49,363 nucleotides of DNA, taken from assembly GCF_009733865.1 (NCBI RefSeq), contig NZ_WOFB01000024.1:1-49363 (forward strand), read 5' to 3'. The notes beneath the pieces were generated by a model. The model was given only the letters and a program-made list of their open reading frames with translations, was not told the origin of the DNA and searched no databases. Source of the DNA: Oceanobacillus salinisoli. Its GTDB lineage: Bacteria > Bacillota > Bacilli > Bacillales > Amphibacillaceae. The position numbers were made by a program, and so were the translations under genes. This document shows, piece by piece, positions 1 to 8,709 of the stretch. Position 1 is the stretch's first letter. The number at the start of each line of letters is the position of its first letter.

Positions 1-7
1 ACCCTTT

Positions 8-56
8 TATGAGCGGAAATTCTTATCTATGAGCGCTCCTCCCCCGTTTATGAGCG
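8..56 (+). repeat. Three direct repeats of TATGAGCG
   Basis: The octamer TATGAGCG occurs at 8-15, 28-35 and 49-56, a spacing of 20 and 21 bases. It lies just beyond the stop codon of the aldolase gene, at the edge of the window. Short TTATGAGCG strings are common between genes of Bacillaceae as far as I recall; no function is assigned. The array may continue to the left. Confidence 0.6.
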
Positions 57-117
57 ATAAAACCTTTTTTCAGTGGTCCGATGTTTATATAAAATGCGAA
101 ATAAAATTTTCATTTAG

Positions 118-1131
118 TTAAATCTCTAACTTCTTCTTCTCACTAAGCTCCAGGGCGACATCTAAAATCCAGTCCTCTTGACCTGCAATTGCTTGACGTT
201 TTCCTAACTCTTCCATAATTTCAGTAGGATTTAAATTGAATTTCTCTGCCGCATGTCGAACATGTAATAAGAAACTATTGTATACACCTGCATAGCCGCT
301 GGATAGGTTATCACGATCAATAACTATCGGACCTGGCATGATCGGGGCAACTACCTCTTCCGATAAATCCATTAATGTAGCTAAACTTATTCCCGTATCC
401 AGTTCCATTTTATTTAAGGTAGCGACAATTACTTCAGTAGCAGCATTACCAGCACCAGCACCTAAGGCTCTTACTGTTCCATCCACTTGATCTGCCCCTG
501 CTTCAAGTGCAGCTACCGTATTACCGATAGCTAACCCTAAGTTATTATGGGCATGGAATCCAACTTCAATAGATAATACCTCTTTTAAAGCAGAAACCCT
601 ATCCCGTACACCTTGTGGGACAAGTGCTCCTGCAGAGTCCACTACATACACACAATCCGCTCCGTATGATTCCATTAATTTTGCTTGCTCCACAAGCACT
701 TCAGCTGGTTGAGTGTGGGACATCATGAGGAATCCTACCGCTTCAATCCCTAATTCTTTAGCTAATCGGATGTATTGCTCTGTCACGTCTGCTTCGGTAC
801 AGTGAACCGCAACGCGAATCACTTGAATTCCTATATCTACCGCTTCTCTTAATTCCTCACTCGTACCAATTCCCGGAACAAACAGGGAAGCAATCTTTGC
901 CTGGTTTGCTGTCTCAACCGCTGCTTTAATCAGGTCAAATTCTGGAGTTGTTGAAAACCCTTGTTGGATGGTTGAGCCATTTAATCCCGCACCATGACTC
1001 ACTTCTATCACGGGAACGGAAGCTTCATCTAACCGACGTACAATATCTATTACTTGCTGTTCCGTAAAACGATAACTAATCGCATGTGAACCATCTCGTA
1101 GTGTAGTATCTGTCAGTCTAGGAATCTTCAC
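118..1131 (-). CDS. dmpG: 4-hydroxy-2-oxovalerate aldolase
   Basis: Last step of catechol meta-cleavage: cleaves 4-hydroxy-2-oxovalerate to pyruvate and acetaldehyde. The 337-residue protein has the family length and an HMGL-like TIM barrel opening with the motif [10 protein letters not shown]. It carries the metal-binding HAHNNLG stretch and the later [10 protein letters not shown] loop typical of MhpE/DmpG/BphI. The start is GTG at 1131 and its GTGA overlaps the stop of the acetaldehyde dehydrogenase gene by 4 bases, so the two are translationally coupled. In this family the two proteins form a complex that channels acetaldehyde. The gene is last in the visible operon; further pathway genes could lie left of the window. 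Confidence 0.93.
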   Translation of the reverse strand: MKIPRLTDTTLRDGSHAISYRFTEQQVIDIVRRLDEASVPVIEVSHGAGLNGSTIQQGFSTTPEFDLIKAAVETANQAKIASLFVPGIGTSEELREAVDIGIQVIRVAVHCTEADVTEQYIRLAKELGIEAVGFLMMSHTQPAEVLVEQAKLMESYGADCVYVVDSAGALVPQGVRDRVSALKEVLSIEVGFHAHNNLGLAIGNTVAALEAGADQVDGTVRALGAGAGNAATEVIVATLNKMELDTGISLATLMDLSEEVVAPIMPGPIVIDRDNLSSGYAGVYNSFLLHVRHAAEKFNLNPTEIMEELGKRQAIAGQEDWILDVALELSEKKKLEI

Positions 1132-2042
1132 TTTTGTACCCCCTCTTTTTGTAAGAAATGACTGGCATATAATTCCCCAACTTTTCTGGCTGAGGCCGTC
1201 ATTATATCTAAATTCCCGGCATATTTAGGGAAAAAGTCTCCAGCACCTTCCACTTCATTCATAATGACGACAACCGGTAAGCGTCCCCATGGCGTATCAC
1301 GATAGTCAATGATTGGTTCTCCTTTCAAACGGTAGCCTGGTACATATTCTGAAACCTCTTCTATCATTTCATAGATAGATTTCTTAATTGCATAAACATC
1401 AAAATCCTTTTCCTTAATCGCAGCATAAACCGTATTTGTCATCGTAATTGGAGGTTCTGCTGGATTAAATACGGGTATGGCTCTAGCCGTTTTCGCTCCA
1501 CCTACTTGAACTAAAGAATTTGCAGTTGTTCTTGTAAATTCGTCGACATTCTGCCTTGTTCCAGGACCAATCGCACGACTAGCCACCGTTGCAATCATTT
1601 CCGCATAGTGAACAGGAACGATTCTGGAGACTGCATAAACAAGTGGTGTCGTTGCTTGCCCAGCACAAGATACCATGTTTACATTTCTCGCTTCGATATG
1701 ATCATTTAAATTTACAGGTGGTACCAAATAAGGTCCTACTGCTGCAGGTGTTAAATCGATTGCCATCTTCCCTGCTGCTCTTAACTGTTCAGCAGCTTGA
1801 ACATGTGCTTTTGCACTCGTTGCATCAAAAACCACCTTTATCTCCGGATCAGCTAAAATATCCTCAATTCCCTTATGACTGGATTCTATCCCGGCTTCTC
1901 TTGCTCTCTGTAACCCTTCAGATTCCGGGTCAATACCAGCCACTATTGATAATTCCATTGCCCCATCATTTTTCAAAATTTTGTACATGAGGTCTGTTCC
2001 TATATTTCCAGAACCAAGTATCGCTACTTTTACTTTTGACAT
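1128..2042 (-). CDS. dmpF: Acetaldehyde dehydrogenase (acylating)
   Basis: Converts acetaldehyde, CoA and NAD+ to acetyl-CoA, closing the meta-cleavage pathway. The N-terminal Rossmann motif is [12 protein letters not shown] and the catalytic cysteine lies in [14 protein letters not shown], as in DmpF/MhpF/BphJ. I chose ATG at 2042 (protein begins MSKVKV) because GGAAGG sits 4 bases upstream; a GTG 12 bases earlier is also open. The resulting protein of about 304 residues is normal for the family. It overlaps the aldolase gene by 4 bases, and is divergent from the IclR-type gene with a 146-bp shared control region. Confidence 0.93.
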   Translation of the reverse strand: MSKVKVAILGSGNIGTDLMYKILKNDGAMELSIVAGIDPESEGLQRAREAGIESSHKGIEDILADPEIKVVFDATSAKAHVQAAEQLRAAGKMAIDLTPAAVGPYLVPPVNLNDHIEARNVNMVSCAGQATTPLVYAVSRIVPVHYAEMIATVASRAIGPGTRQNVDEFTRTTANSLVQVGGAKTARAIPVFNPAEPPITMTNTVYAAIKEKDFDVYAIKKSIYEMIEEVSEYVPGYRLKGEPIIDYRDTPWGRLPVVVIMNEVEGAGDFFPKYAGNLDIMTASARKVGELYASHFLQKEGVQK

Positions 2043-2125
2043 GTGACCTTCCACCTTCCTCTCATAATCAAAGCATCACCTTATAAGTTAGTTTAGTAAT
2101 TGCTGGAATTTCCAACAATACAAGT

Positions 2126-2142
2126 GTCCCTTTATGATGGAC
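2126..2142. promoter_or_regulatory. Candidate operator GTCC-N9-GGAC in the dmpF/iclR intergenic region
   Basis: A 17-bp palindrome with arms GTCC and GGAC around an AT-rich 9-base centre. An almost identical element lies at 4263-4279, just upstream of the catechol dioxygenase -35 box. A second near-palindrome, TGGAATTTCCA (2104-2114), resembles the TGGAAA/TTTCCA arms known for E. coli IclR sites. Both are plausible sites for the divergently encoded IclR-family protein. Binding is inferred. Confidence 0.5.
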
Positions 2143-2188
2143 ATTTTCTGAATTTTTAATTATAATTGTCTCTAAAAGGAGGACAGTT

Positions 2189-2968
2189 ATGATGGATCAA
2201 AACCAATCTAAAAATATCCTATCGTCCGTGAACAATTCCATTCGTATACTGCGTGCCTTTACTATGGAACAACCACAGAAAGGTGTTCGGGAACTTGCAT
2301 CTGAACTCGGAATTGGAAAAAGCAGTGTACAACGGATTTTAGCGACACTCGCATCCCAAGGTTTTGTACGTAAGAATGAGGAAACAAATAAATACGAACT
2401 TGGTCTATCTGTACTGGAGTTAAGTTCCATCTTCTTAGCAAATATTGACCTCCATCATGAAGCACTTCCCATCGTTACAAAACTTGCACATACCCATAAG
2501 GAAACGTCCCATCTGGCAATCCTGGATAAGATGGATGTTGTTTACTTATGTAAAGTAGAAAGTGAGAACTCCATAAAATTACGATCTCATTCTGGATTGC
2601 ATAATCATACGCATTGCACAAGTTCGGGAAAGCTTTTGCTTGCATACAGTGATCCATATTTTGTCGACTCATTTTTACGTAATGATCTAACCAAATTCAC
2701 TACCACCACGATTACAGATAGAAAGGCGTTTCTTCATGAACTGGAGAAGATTCGTAAACAAGGATATTCTGTTAGTAGGGGTGAATTTAGAAGAGATGTT
2801 ACTTCTGTTTCTGCCCCTATACGTGACCATTCCAGGAAAGTGATTTCCGCTATTAATCTAGTTGGTCCAAGTAACCGCTTTACTTTACCAAGAATACAAT
2901 TTTTCGCACGTGAACTTATTCGTGCTGGTGAGTTAATTTCTGAAAAACTTGGTTACTGGAGCCGGTAA
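2189..2968 (+). CDS. IclR-family transcriptional regulator
   Basis: A 259-residue regulator with an N-terminal winged helix-turn-helix (about residues 12-75; recognition-helix region GKSSVQRILATLASQGFV) and a C-terminal IclR effector domain ending in SAINLVGP. The ribosome site AAAGGAGGACAG lies directly before ATGATG, so either Met can start. Divergent from dmpF and close to the catechol dioxygenase gene, it most likely controls the meta-cleavage genes. IclR-type activators and repressors of aromatic pathways (PcaR, PobR, MhpR) are well known. Two matching palindromes, at 2126 and 4263, support this. Effector unknown. Confidence 0.9.
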   Translation: MMDQNQSKNILSSVNNSIRILRAFTMEQPQKGVRELASELGIGKSSVQRILATLASQGFVRKNEETNKYELGLSVLELSSIFLANIDLHHEALPIVTKLAHTHKETSHLAILDKMDVVYLCKVESENSIKLRSHSGLHNHTHCTSSGKLLLAYSDPYFVDSFLRNDLTKFTTTTITDRKAFLHELEKIRKQGYSVSRGEFRRDVTSVSAPIRDHSRKVISAINLVGPSNRFTLPRIQFFARELIRAGELISEKLGYWSR

Positions 2969-2977
2969 TATGTAAAT

Positions 2978-3158
2978 GAAAGATTTCTTTAACAAAAGCG
3001 CAAGCGCCCGTTTAGCGACGTACGGAGGTGAAGGAAGTCTCGCTAGTCGCTGGGCGCTGGAGCTGGACGTGGCCATTCCTGCAAGAGGCAGTATTACGGC
3101 CAATTTTTATGCTTTATTACCTTGTAAAAAAGCCAAAACTCTTTTAAAGAAATCTTTC
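2978..3158. mobile_element. MITE-like 181-bp structured repeat with 15-bp terminal inverted repeats
   Basis: Perfect 15-bp terminal inverted repeats (GAAAGATTTCTTTAA at 2978-2992 and its complement at 3144-3158) enclose a GC-rich core. In the core AGCGCCC (3003-3009) plus AGCGAC (3014-3019) pair with GTCGCT-GGGCGCT (3046-3058), giving a 13-bp stem with a 4-base bulge. No transposase is present. I recall similar AGCGCAAGCGCC...GGCGCTGGAGCTGGAC elements scattered in Bacillaceae genomes. It lies between the convergent iclR-type and catechol dioxygenase genes and may act as a two-way terminator. The 65-codon frame crossing it is not a gene. Confidence 0.65.
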
Positions 3159-3165
3159 TCTTTTA

Positions 3166-4149
3166 TTATTTAGACTTAACTGGTTCTGCAACAGTTCTTG
3201 GAGTCCCTTGGGTCCACCATGATTCAGGGAATGCTGTTCCAATCCACGTATCTCCATATCCAGGTGTATCTTTCATTTCCCAAATAACAGGTTCCCAAGT
3301 CGGGTCAGTGATTAAATATCCAGCATCACCAAATAGTTCAATACGATTTCCGCCCGGCTCGAGTACATACATACAGAACGCTTGACTAATCCCATGTTTA
3401 TTTGGTGGTACTTCAATAAAGATATCATTATCTTTTAATAGGTCCGCAACATCATATAGATTTTGTGGAATTCCATACCAGTAGCATAGGTGATGCAATT
3501 TACCCGGAATTTCATTCGGCTCTTGCATGAAGGCGATTTCATGAACTAAGTTGGAAACACTCACCCAACTTCCAAGTACCTTCCCTTGATCCTGGATTTG
3601 CTCTCTTAATCTAAATCCAAGTGCATCCAGCATAAAGTCAGTGTTTTTACCAGTATCAGAAGTCATCAGATTAATATGGTCCAGACGACGTACAGGTACA
3701 CCGCGATCAGGACGTTTGATATTACGGTTTAATAGTCTTGTTTTTTCCCCTTCTTTTGGTTGATAGTATTCCACGTCAAATAGTAACTCCATCTTGTGAC
3801 CATCAGGTGTTGTGAATTGATATGCTGGACCATGACCTATGTCTCCATCTATCCAACCTTGACCTAAACCAGTTGCCTTTACCGCTTCCACACGACGTTC
3901 CAGTGCTTGTGGTGAGTGGGTACGCCACCCTAAATGCCCTAAACCTGCATCATTCGATTCCGTAATTTTAAGTGTATTCTGATACGTATCCTCATAAGCT
4001 TTTAAATATACAGATTGACCTTCACGAGCTGTAACATCCATCCCTAAAAATCTAGTGAAAAATTCGACAGACTCCTGTGGCTTTGGTGACAAAAGCTCCA
4101 CATGTGCTAATTGGGCTACATCAAAAATTGGTTCTTTGAACGGACTCAT
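3166..4149 (-). CDS. Catechol 2,3-dioxygenase (extradiol ring cleavage)
   Basis: Opens catechol next to its hydroxyls to 2-hydroxymuconic semialdehyde. The 327 residues hold two vicinal-oxygen-chelate (glyoxalase-fold) repeats, about 8-130 and 150-285. The C-terminal repeat carries the likely iron ligands: His in RRLDHINLM, His in GKLHHLCYW and Glu in GNRIELFG. Length and layout match thermophilic Bacillaceae PheB-type enzymes. Start ATG at 4149 follows GGAGGAATTAGTA. Its own promoter region (4178-4279) holds an operator-like palindrome and a cre. It follows the monooxygenase and reductase genes in the same direction, separated by a hairpin at 4330-4367. Confidence 0.92.
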   Translation of the reverse strand: MSPFKEPIFDVAQLAHVELLSPKPQESVEFFTRFLGMDVTAREGQSVYLKAYEDTYQNTLKITESNDAGLGHLGWRTHSPQALERRVEAVKATGLGQGWIDGDIGHGPAYQFTTPDGHKMELLFDVEYYQPKEGEKTRLLNRNIKRPDRGVPVRRLDHINLMTSDTGKNTDFMLDALGFRLREQIQDQGKVLGSWVSVSNLVHEIAFMQEPNEIPGKLHHLCYWYGIPQNLYDVADLLKDNDIFIEVPPNKHGISQAFCMYVLEPGGNRIELFGDAGYLITDPTWEPVIWEMKDTPGYGDTWIGTAFPESWWTQGTPRTVAEPVKSK

Positions 4150-4177
4150 TACTAATTCCTCCCTGTAATTATTTTTT

Positions 4178-4191
4178 AGTAATCGCTTTCA
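4178..4191 (-). promoter_or_regulatory. cre box (CcpA site) of the catechol dioxygenase gene
   Basis: On the minus strand the sequence is TGAAAGCGATTACT, a full match to the TGNAANCGNWNNCW cre consensus. It lies about 30 bases upstream of the start codon and downstream of the likely -10, a roadblock position. Confidence 0.65.
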
Positions 4192-4226
4192 ATCAGTCCA
4201 TATCTTTTCGTTGGTGTAATTAATTA

Positions 4227-4279
4227 TATAATATTGTAAATTTAGTCATTCTCAAACACTTCGTCCCTATATAGTGGAC
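4227..4279 (-). promoter_or_regulatory. Catechol dioxygenase promoter with upstream palindrome
   Basis: On the minus strand a TTGAGA -35 (4250-4255) is followed after about 16-17 bases by an AT-rich -10 (TATTAT/ATTATA). Seven bases upstream of the -35 is the 17-bp palindrome GTCC-N9-GGAC (4263-4279), matching the one at 2126. That position suits an activator, plausibly the IclR-type protein. The exact transcription start is not determined. Confidence 0.45.
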
Positions 4280-4329
4280 AAGTTAGGAATTTTTATAAAA
4301 GGCGAAAAAATTTGTTAATTTGTTAATAT

Positions 4330-4367
4330 CTAATCATTTGCCTGAAAAGCCACAGGCAAATGATTAG
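4330..4367. terminator. Perfect 15-bp hairpin between reductase and dioxygenase genes
   Basis: CTAATCATTTGCCTG (4330-4344) pairs with CAGGCAAATGATTAG (4353-4367). It lies 8 bases past the reductase stop codon. No immediate U-tract follows on the minus strand, so it may be a weak terminator, a processing site or an mRNA-stabilising hairpin. Confidence 0.6.
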
Positions 4368-4374
4368 CTTAAAA

Positions 4375-4854
4375 TTATATAGCTACACCCGACTTTTCTA
4401 AAGAAGTATATTTTCCTTTATAGAAAACTAGCGGATCAGAACAATCCTTAAGCTTCAAATCTACTACTTTCCCTATGAAAAGCGTATGATCTCCTTCCAC
4501 GTGTTCATTGACAACTTCACAGGAAATTTGGGTGGATGCTCCTTTAATAACCGGTAAATCTGCTAGCCATTCAAAATCGACATGTCTATCTTCTTTGATT
4601 TGTCCTGCAAATATCATCGATAATTCCTGCTGATCTTTAGAAAGAATGTTGACAGCATACGTTTTACTTTTTCTAATCTTTTCCAGCATGCTGGCATTTT
4701 CCCCAACTGATATCACAACAAGCTTTGGGTCTAATGAAACCGACATAAATGCATTTGCTGTCATTCCATGTACATCCCCATCCACTTCTGTAGTAATGAC
4801 ATTCACACCCGTTGCGAAATTCCCCATTGCATTTCTAAATTGACGATCTTCCAT
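4375..4854 (-). CDS. Flavin reductase component of the aromatic monooxygenase
   Basis: A 159-residue protein of the short-chain flavin reductase family (HpaC/PheA2-like) that uses NAD(P)H to reduce FAD or FMN for the partner monooxygenase. Family signatures include an N-terminal FRNAMGNFATGVNVITT and the flavin-contact stretch GMTANAFMSVSLDPKLVVISV, then NILSKDQQELSMIFAG. It starts at ATG 4854 after AAAGGAGG and lies 23 bases downstream of the monooxygenase gene, so the two form an operon. The pairing strongly supports a two-component phenol or hydroxyphenylacetate hydroxylase. Confidence 0.9.
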   Translation of the reverse strand: MEDRQFRNAMGNFATGVNVITTEVDGDVHGMTANAFMSVSLDPKLVVISVGENASMLEKIRKSKTYAVNILSKDQQELSMIFAGQIKEDRHVDFEWLADLPVIKGASTQISCEVVNEHVEGDHTLFIGKVVDLKLKDCSDPLVFYKGKYTSLEKSGVAI

Positions 4855-4877
4855 TTATAAATCCTCCTTTAGAAATT

Positions 4878-6392
4878 TTATTGTTTGACTAAATTAGCTA
4901 CTTCAGATGGATTAATCCATGTATCATTCGTCCATCCATTTAAGTCATAATCATTCATCGCTGACTCGGCAAAGCCTTTGTAGGCATCCGCTGCGCCAGT
5001 AGCTTCTGCGTGTTTTAATGCTTCTAATCTAATATTCTCGGTATTGCCGGCATAATTTATCTCATAAAGTTCATGACGGCCTCCAAATTCAGAACCAATG
5101 GCATCCCAAACCATCTTGAGTAACTTCACGCGTTCTTCCGCGGTAATACCTGTTCCACGATAATATTTATCAATATGTGGTCTTAAATCTTCATTCAGAA
5201 AATCCTTTGAACTAGAAGGTAACTGAATTAATCCACCTGCAACCACTTGTTCAAAGATATTTTTCACCCTTACCCAAGTATTTGGTGCCAGTACACGATA
5301 AGCATTTGCAGCGTACCCATTCGGAACAGCTACACCATTCATTCCTTCGTCAGGATCACTAGCCATCGCTGTGGTGAGACTCCATACCATATTGCGAAGT
5401 GCCAATACTTCTCCAATATTAACCTGCACCCCTCTAAATTGCTGTGTACCAGCACCCTCTGTCGCTTTAAGCAATAATCCGGCCATGAAATCCAGTTTTA
5501 CAGCTAATCGAGATGCACCATGGAAGGAGAATCTATTTACAAAACCCGTTTCAGGCACAAAATTATTGGATACATCTACGTTCTTATAAGCTAATACATC
5601 TTCCCACGGAATGAATACATTATCTAGTACGATAACGGCATCATTTTCATCGAAACGACTTGAAAGCGGATAATCAAATGGCGTTCCATTCTTAGCAGCA
5701 TTATATTCAAAGGATTGGCGACTGATCATCTTCAAACCAGGCGCATTCATCGGTACCAGGAAAATAAGTGCATGACTTTGGTCTCCACCACCCAGGTCTC
5801 TAGGTCCGTAGTTCGCTACGAAGTTATAATTGGTTAATGGGGCAGATGTACCGACCATTTTGGCGCCGCTTACAATAATGCCATTATCTTTTTCTTCCAC
5901 CGCACGTACAAATACATCCTTGTTTTCATGTAGAGGTTTGGAACGATCGACTTGTGGATTAATAATGGTATGGTTAACAAAAGGTACATCCTTTGACGCC
6001 TTTTTGTACCAGGCTTTTGCATTATCCTCAAAACCTTTATAATAGTCTGCATAACCATATAAGTGACCAAGAAACGAAGCCTTATAATCAGGAGTACGGC
6101 CCATAAATCCATAGCTCAACTTCGACCATTCTGCAATCGCATCTCTTGTTTTAAGTAAATCCTCTGAACTTCTTGGCGTTTTAAAGAACCAGTGCGTTTT
6201 ATCTCCATATTCATTTTCAGTTACTAACTTTTTGCTTACTTCTGGATCATGTAGCGCATCATACATTCTTGCATAGGAACGAGCAGCATTACGAAATGCT
6301 GGATGTGTTGTTACATCCTCCACTTTTTCCCCATTCAAATAAACTTCTCTACCATCTCGCAAGCTTTCCAAATATTCTTTACCTGTTAGCAT
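4878..6392 (-). CDS. Two-component flavin aromatic monooxygenase, oxygenase subunit (HpaB/PheA family)
   Basis: FADH2-dependent oxygenase that adds an ortho hydroxyl to a phenolic ring. The 504 residues match the 4-hydroxyphenylacetate 3-monooxygenase (HpaB) family and the Geobacillus phenol hydroxylase PheA. Typical blocks are MLTGKEYLESLRDGREVYLNG at the N terminus, an acyl-CoA-dehydrogenase-like middle part and the C-terminal EFGGRHELYEINYAG. Phenol is the likelier substrate because the next gene is a catechol 2,3-dioxygenase rather than a homoprotocatechuate enzyme, but 4-hydroxyphenylacetate cannot be excluded. The promoter directly upstream (6444-6519) suggests activator control with catabolite repression. 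Confidence 0.9.
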   Translation of the reverse strand: MLTGKEYLESLRDGREVYLNGEKVEDVTTHPAFRNAARSYARMYDALHDPEVSKKLVTENEYGDKTHWFFKTPRSSEDLLKTRDAIAEWSKLSYGFMGRTPDYKASFLGHLYGYADYYKGFEDNAKAWYKKASKDVPFVNHTIINPQVDRSKPLHENKDVFVRAVEEKDNGIIVSGAKMVGTSAPLTNYNFVANYGPRDLGGGDQSHALIFLVPMNAPGLKMISRQSFEYNAAKNGTPFDYPLSSRFDENDAVIVLDNVFIPWEDVLAYKNVDVSNNFVPETGFVNRFSFHGASRLAVKLDFMAGLLLKATEGAGTQQFRGVQVNIGEVLALRNMVWSLTTAMASDPDEGMNGVAVPNGYAANAYRVLAPNTWVRVKNIFEQVVAGGLIQLPSSSKDFLNEDLRPHIDKYYRGTGITAEERVKLLKMVWDAIGSEFGGRHELYEINYAGNTENIRLEALKHAEATGAADAYKGFAESAMNDYDLNGWTNDTWINPSEVANLVKQ

Positions 6393-6443
6393 GTTTTGGC
6401 CTCCTACGTTTTTATTTATACTATTTTTATATTTCTTAATTTT

Positions 6444-6472
6444 ATTTTATTTAAAAGCGCTTACACAAACAA
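6444..6472 (-). promoter_or_regulatory. SigA-type promoter of the monooxygenase operon
   Basis: On the minus strand TTGTTT (6467-6472) is separated by 17 bases from TAAAAT (6444-6449). The weak -35 touches the proximal arm of the inverted repeat at 6473, as expected for an activated promoter. Confidence 0.6.
6452..6465 (-). promoter_or_regulatory. cre box in the monooxygenase promoter spacer
   Basis: TGTAAGCGCTTTTA on the minus strand is a close match to the cre consensus. It lies between the -35 and -10 boxes, where CcpA binding would block RNA polymerase. Confidence 0.65.
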
Positions 6473-6519
6473 TGACATGTGATGTTTGAATATTAGTTAT
6501 TTTTAAACATCACATGTCA
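6473..6519. promoter_or_regulatory. 15-bp inverted-repeat operator upstream of the monooxygenase promoter
   Basis: TGACATGTGATGTTT (6473-6487) and its exact complement (6505-6519) are separated by 17 AT-rich bases. The arms are 32 bp centre to centre, about three helical turns, and the proximal arm abuts the -35 box. This is the likely site of the aromatic-sensing regulator encoded at 6683-8575. Binding is inferred from position. Confidence 0.6.
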
Positions 6520-6530
6520 GTTTGCAATCT

Positions 6531-6650
6531 TTAGAAAACTGGCCCACTCGCTCGTCTGTTAGGAAATGGGCCAGTTTTTCTTATACTTAGAACCTTAAAA
6601 TGTTAGCTACTCGATTTTTCTTTGATCAAATTTTATATTTTCCTAACGTG
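6531..6650 (+). repeat. 120-bp intergenic repeat, copy A, with terminator hairpin
   Basis: Shares with 41111-41232 the frame TTAGAAAA, a hairpin module, TTCTTATACTTAG, TTAGCTAC and a closing TTTCCTAACGTG. In this copy the hairpin is AAAACTGGCCCA (6535-6546) with TGGGCCAGTTTT (6567-6578), an intrinsic terminator serving the regulator gene on the minus strand. The hairpin arms differ between copies while the flanks are conserved. Confidence 0.6.
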
Positions 6651-6682
6651 AAAAAAGCCTCGATTTAGGAGACTTTCGTGCT

Positions 6683-8575
6683 TCAAACATGGTCTAAATC
6701 TAGCTTGCCTGTTGATATTAACGCTTGAATGGATAATAATAACTGATACGATACTTCCGGATTTCTTATATCCTGTTCTAACAACTTTTCGATTTTTCCG
6801 ATTCGATACCTAAGACCACTTAAAGATAATGCTAAATCTGAAGCTGTTTGTTCTAAATTGCCACCGTTAAGCAAATACACAAACAAGGTTTTGACCAACT
6901 CGATTTTTTTATAGTCTTCTAAATCATCGCATAGCGGCTTCAGTGTGTACGTCGCAATTGCTTCCACTTCTTTCTTGTTATTCTTATTGATTAAAGGGCC
7001 AAGAATTCCCAAAGACTGAAATGCTACTAAATTATTTCCTTTTGTTGCCATTCTTACTGAAGTTAGTGCTTCTGTATAACTTTCCGAAGCCTTTTCAATT
7101 TCATCAGACTGCATACTGATCCCAGCACGAAAGGAAACAGAAGGATACGTTTTAGAAAGATAATCCAAGTAATATGCACAAGTAGCTTGAATTCCCTTTT
7201 TCTCTATTTCATTGTTTAAAAATAAGAGAACTAACTTATTAGACTGGTGTCCCATTAGAACCTGTATTCCTTGCTTCTTATAATAAGAGGATGTTTGGTT
7301 CATGACCTCTTCCAAAAAGGATAATTCTTCTTTGTAATCTTTATTAGGAAATTGAAAATCAATCACCACTATATAATATGCTTGAAAAAGGTCTAAACCA
7401 ACGAAACTGCTGCGCCGTAAGATTTCTTCCTTTCTATAGTCTTCATTTAAAATCTGTTCTAAAAATCGTCCCCTCATCCTTTCTTCCGCTTCTGCTTCTG
7501 TCTTTTTATTTAATAGATATAGTGCACTGATCGATGCAATTCGTTCAATAATCATTTGCAGAAATCTGAAATTCGCTTTCGCAGATTCTTCACATAAAAA
7601 CGAACAGTATCCAATTGTTTTTCCTTGAAGAAATATTGGAGTTACGACACGGGAATGTTCGCCCAAATTTATCGTTGTTGTTTGATGGAGAGATTTTGTC
7701 TTCCATCCGTTAGACTGAACATACTGTATAAATAGTTGGTTCATCTCTTCCAATTTTTCTGTTGAGACCCCACCAGAAGCGACAGGCTTTAGTTCTTTAC
7801 TCTCAATCAAGATAGCTGTATTCGTTAAACGATAAACGTTTTCCATAATTGCGTCCAAGTCTTTCCCTTTTAAAATTTCTTCTGTTAATTTGCTATGAAT
7901 GATTGAAACGTTTTTTAAATGATTGCGTTCTTCCAGTAATTTTTCATATGTTAATTCTAATTCCTTTAAAATAGGTTCCTCTTTGTATACTTTGAGTTCA
8001 TCACTCATTTCATCTGTCCAGTAATCAACCGTTCTTCCAACCCATTTGCATATTTCATTCCCTTTTCCAACACAAGATATTTCCTTAAACAATACTCTTT
8101 GATTACACACCTCTGTAAGATAACCGCTCGCGTATCCAACTAATGTATAACAGACAGGTTCCTCCGATGCACCAAATTGTTCCATATGTTCCTTTGCCTC
8201 ATAAGAATGCTCCCATTCCCCTTCGACAAAAATAGATACTTTATCCCCATGATGTTCTACTTTTAAATTGGTGATTTTTGAAATGGCATGACCTTGCAAC
8301 TGATGATAGACGGGCCCCTTTTTAATAATCATTTCCGTCGATTCGTTTTTGTATTTTTCTAATATGACCTTTGCATCTTTTCGACCAAGATCAAAGCCAT
8401 AACGAGTTAAAAAGCCTTTTGCCCTTTCCTTTCCAATATTAAGATATAAATCTTTTCTTAAAATACCGAAAGAAGTAGTTGGGACTAACGTTATTCTGCT
8501 GTCCCCCTGATAAATAAGTCCATCACCCTTAAACTCTAAATTATCCTGTTCCTCGAGGTATTTGTTTCCCTTCAA
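6683..8575 (-). CDS. Aromatic-sensing regulator: XylR_N/V4R sensor with PucR-type output
   Basis: Likely activator of the phenol cluster. Numbered from the ATG at 8608, residues 25-120 resemble the XylR/DmpR N-terminal sensor. Residues 140-192 are a V4R domain with EPVCYTLVGYASGYLTEVC and Cys at 153, 168, 179 and 187, a zinc-like set. A coiled linker with ELELTYEKLLEERN follows, then a GAF-like region, a PucR/CdaR GGDEF-like region, and a C-terminal PucR-type HTH (about 575-635, ETASD-like LEQTASDLALSLSGLRYRI). There is no AAA+ sigma-54 domain, unlike DmpR. I prefer TTG at 8575, preceded by AAGGAGTGAGGG; ATG at 8608 lacks a ribosome site. It lies directly upstream of the operon it probably controls. 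Confidence 0.82.
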   Translation of the reverse strand: MKGNKYLEEQDNLEFKGDGLIYQGDSRITLVPTTSFGILRKDLYLNIGKERAKGFLTRYGFDLGRKDAKVILEKYKNESTEMIIKKGPVYHQLQGHAISKITNLKVEHHGDKVSIFVEGEWEHSYEAKEHMEQFGASEEPVCYTLVGYASGYLTEVCNQRVLFKEISCVGKGNEICKWVGRTVDYWTDEMSDELKVYKEEPILKELELTYEKLLEERNHLKNVSIIHSKLTEEILKGKDLDAIMENVYRLTNTAILIESKELKPVASGGVSTEKLEEMNQLFIQYVQSNGWKTKSLHQTTTINLGEHSRVVTPIFLQGKTIGYCSFLCEESAKANFRFLQMIIERIASISALYLLNKKTEAEAEERMRGRFLEQILNEDYRKEEILRRSSFVGLDLFQAYYIVVIDFQFPNKDYKEELSFLEEVMNQTSSYYKKQGIQVLMGHQSNKLVLLFLNNEIEKKGIQATCAYYLDYLSKTYPSVSFRAGISMQSDEIEKASESYTEALTSVRMATKGNNLVAFQSLGILGPLINKNNKKEVEAIATYTLKPLCDDLEDYKKIELVKTLFVYLLNGGNLEQTASDLALSLSGLRYRIGKIEKLLEQDIRNPEVSYQLLLSIQALISTGKLDLDHV

Positions 8576-8618
8576 ATATCCCTCACTCCTTATAAATAGT
8601 TCTTTCATACTAGGTAAT

Positions 8619-8632
8619 TGTAATCGTTTACA
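8619..8632. promoter_or_regulatory. cre box of the aromatic regulator gene
   Basis: The minus-strand sequence TGTAAACGATTACA matches the cre consensus at every defined position. It lies about 44 bases upstream of the preferred start and downstream of a TATAAT-like -10 at 8659-8664, consistent with CcpA roadblock repression. Confidence 0.7.
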
Positions 8633-8709
8633 TTTTTACGGACTAATCAAGTATTTATATTATAACAGACTATTCCTAATAAACATACTATTTATCGTTT
8701 TGAGGAAGA

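Noticed and set aside
2976..3173. 65-codon plus-strand frame
   Set aside because: It runs through the MITE-like element, has no ribosome site and its composition follows the repeat.
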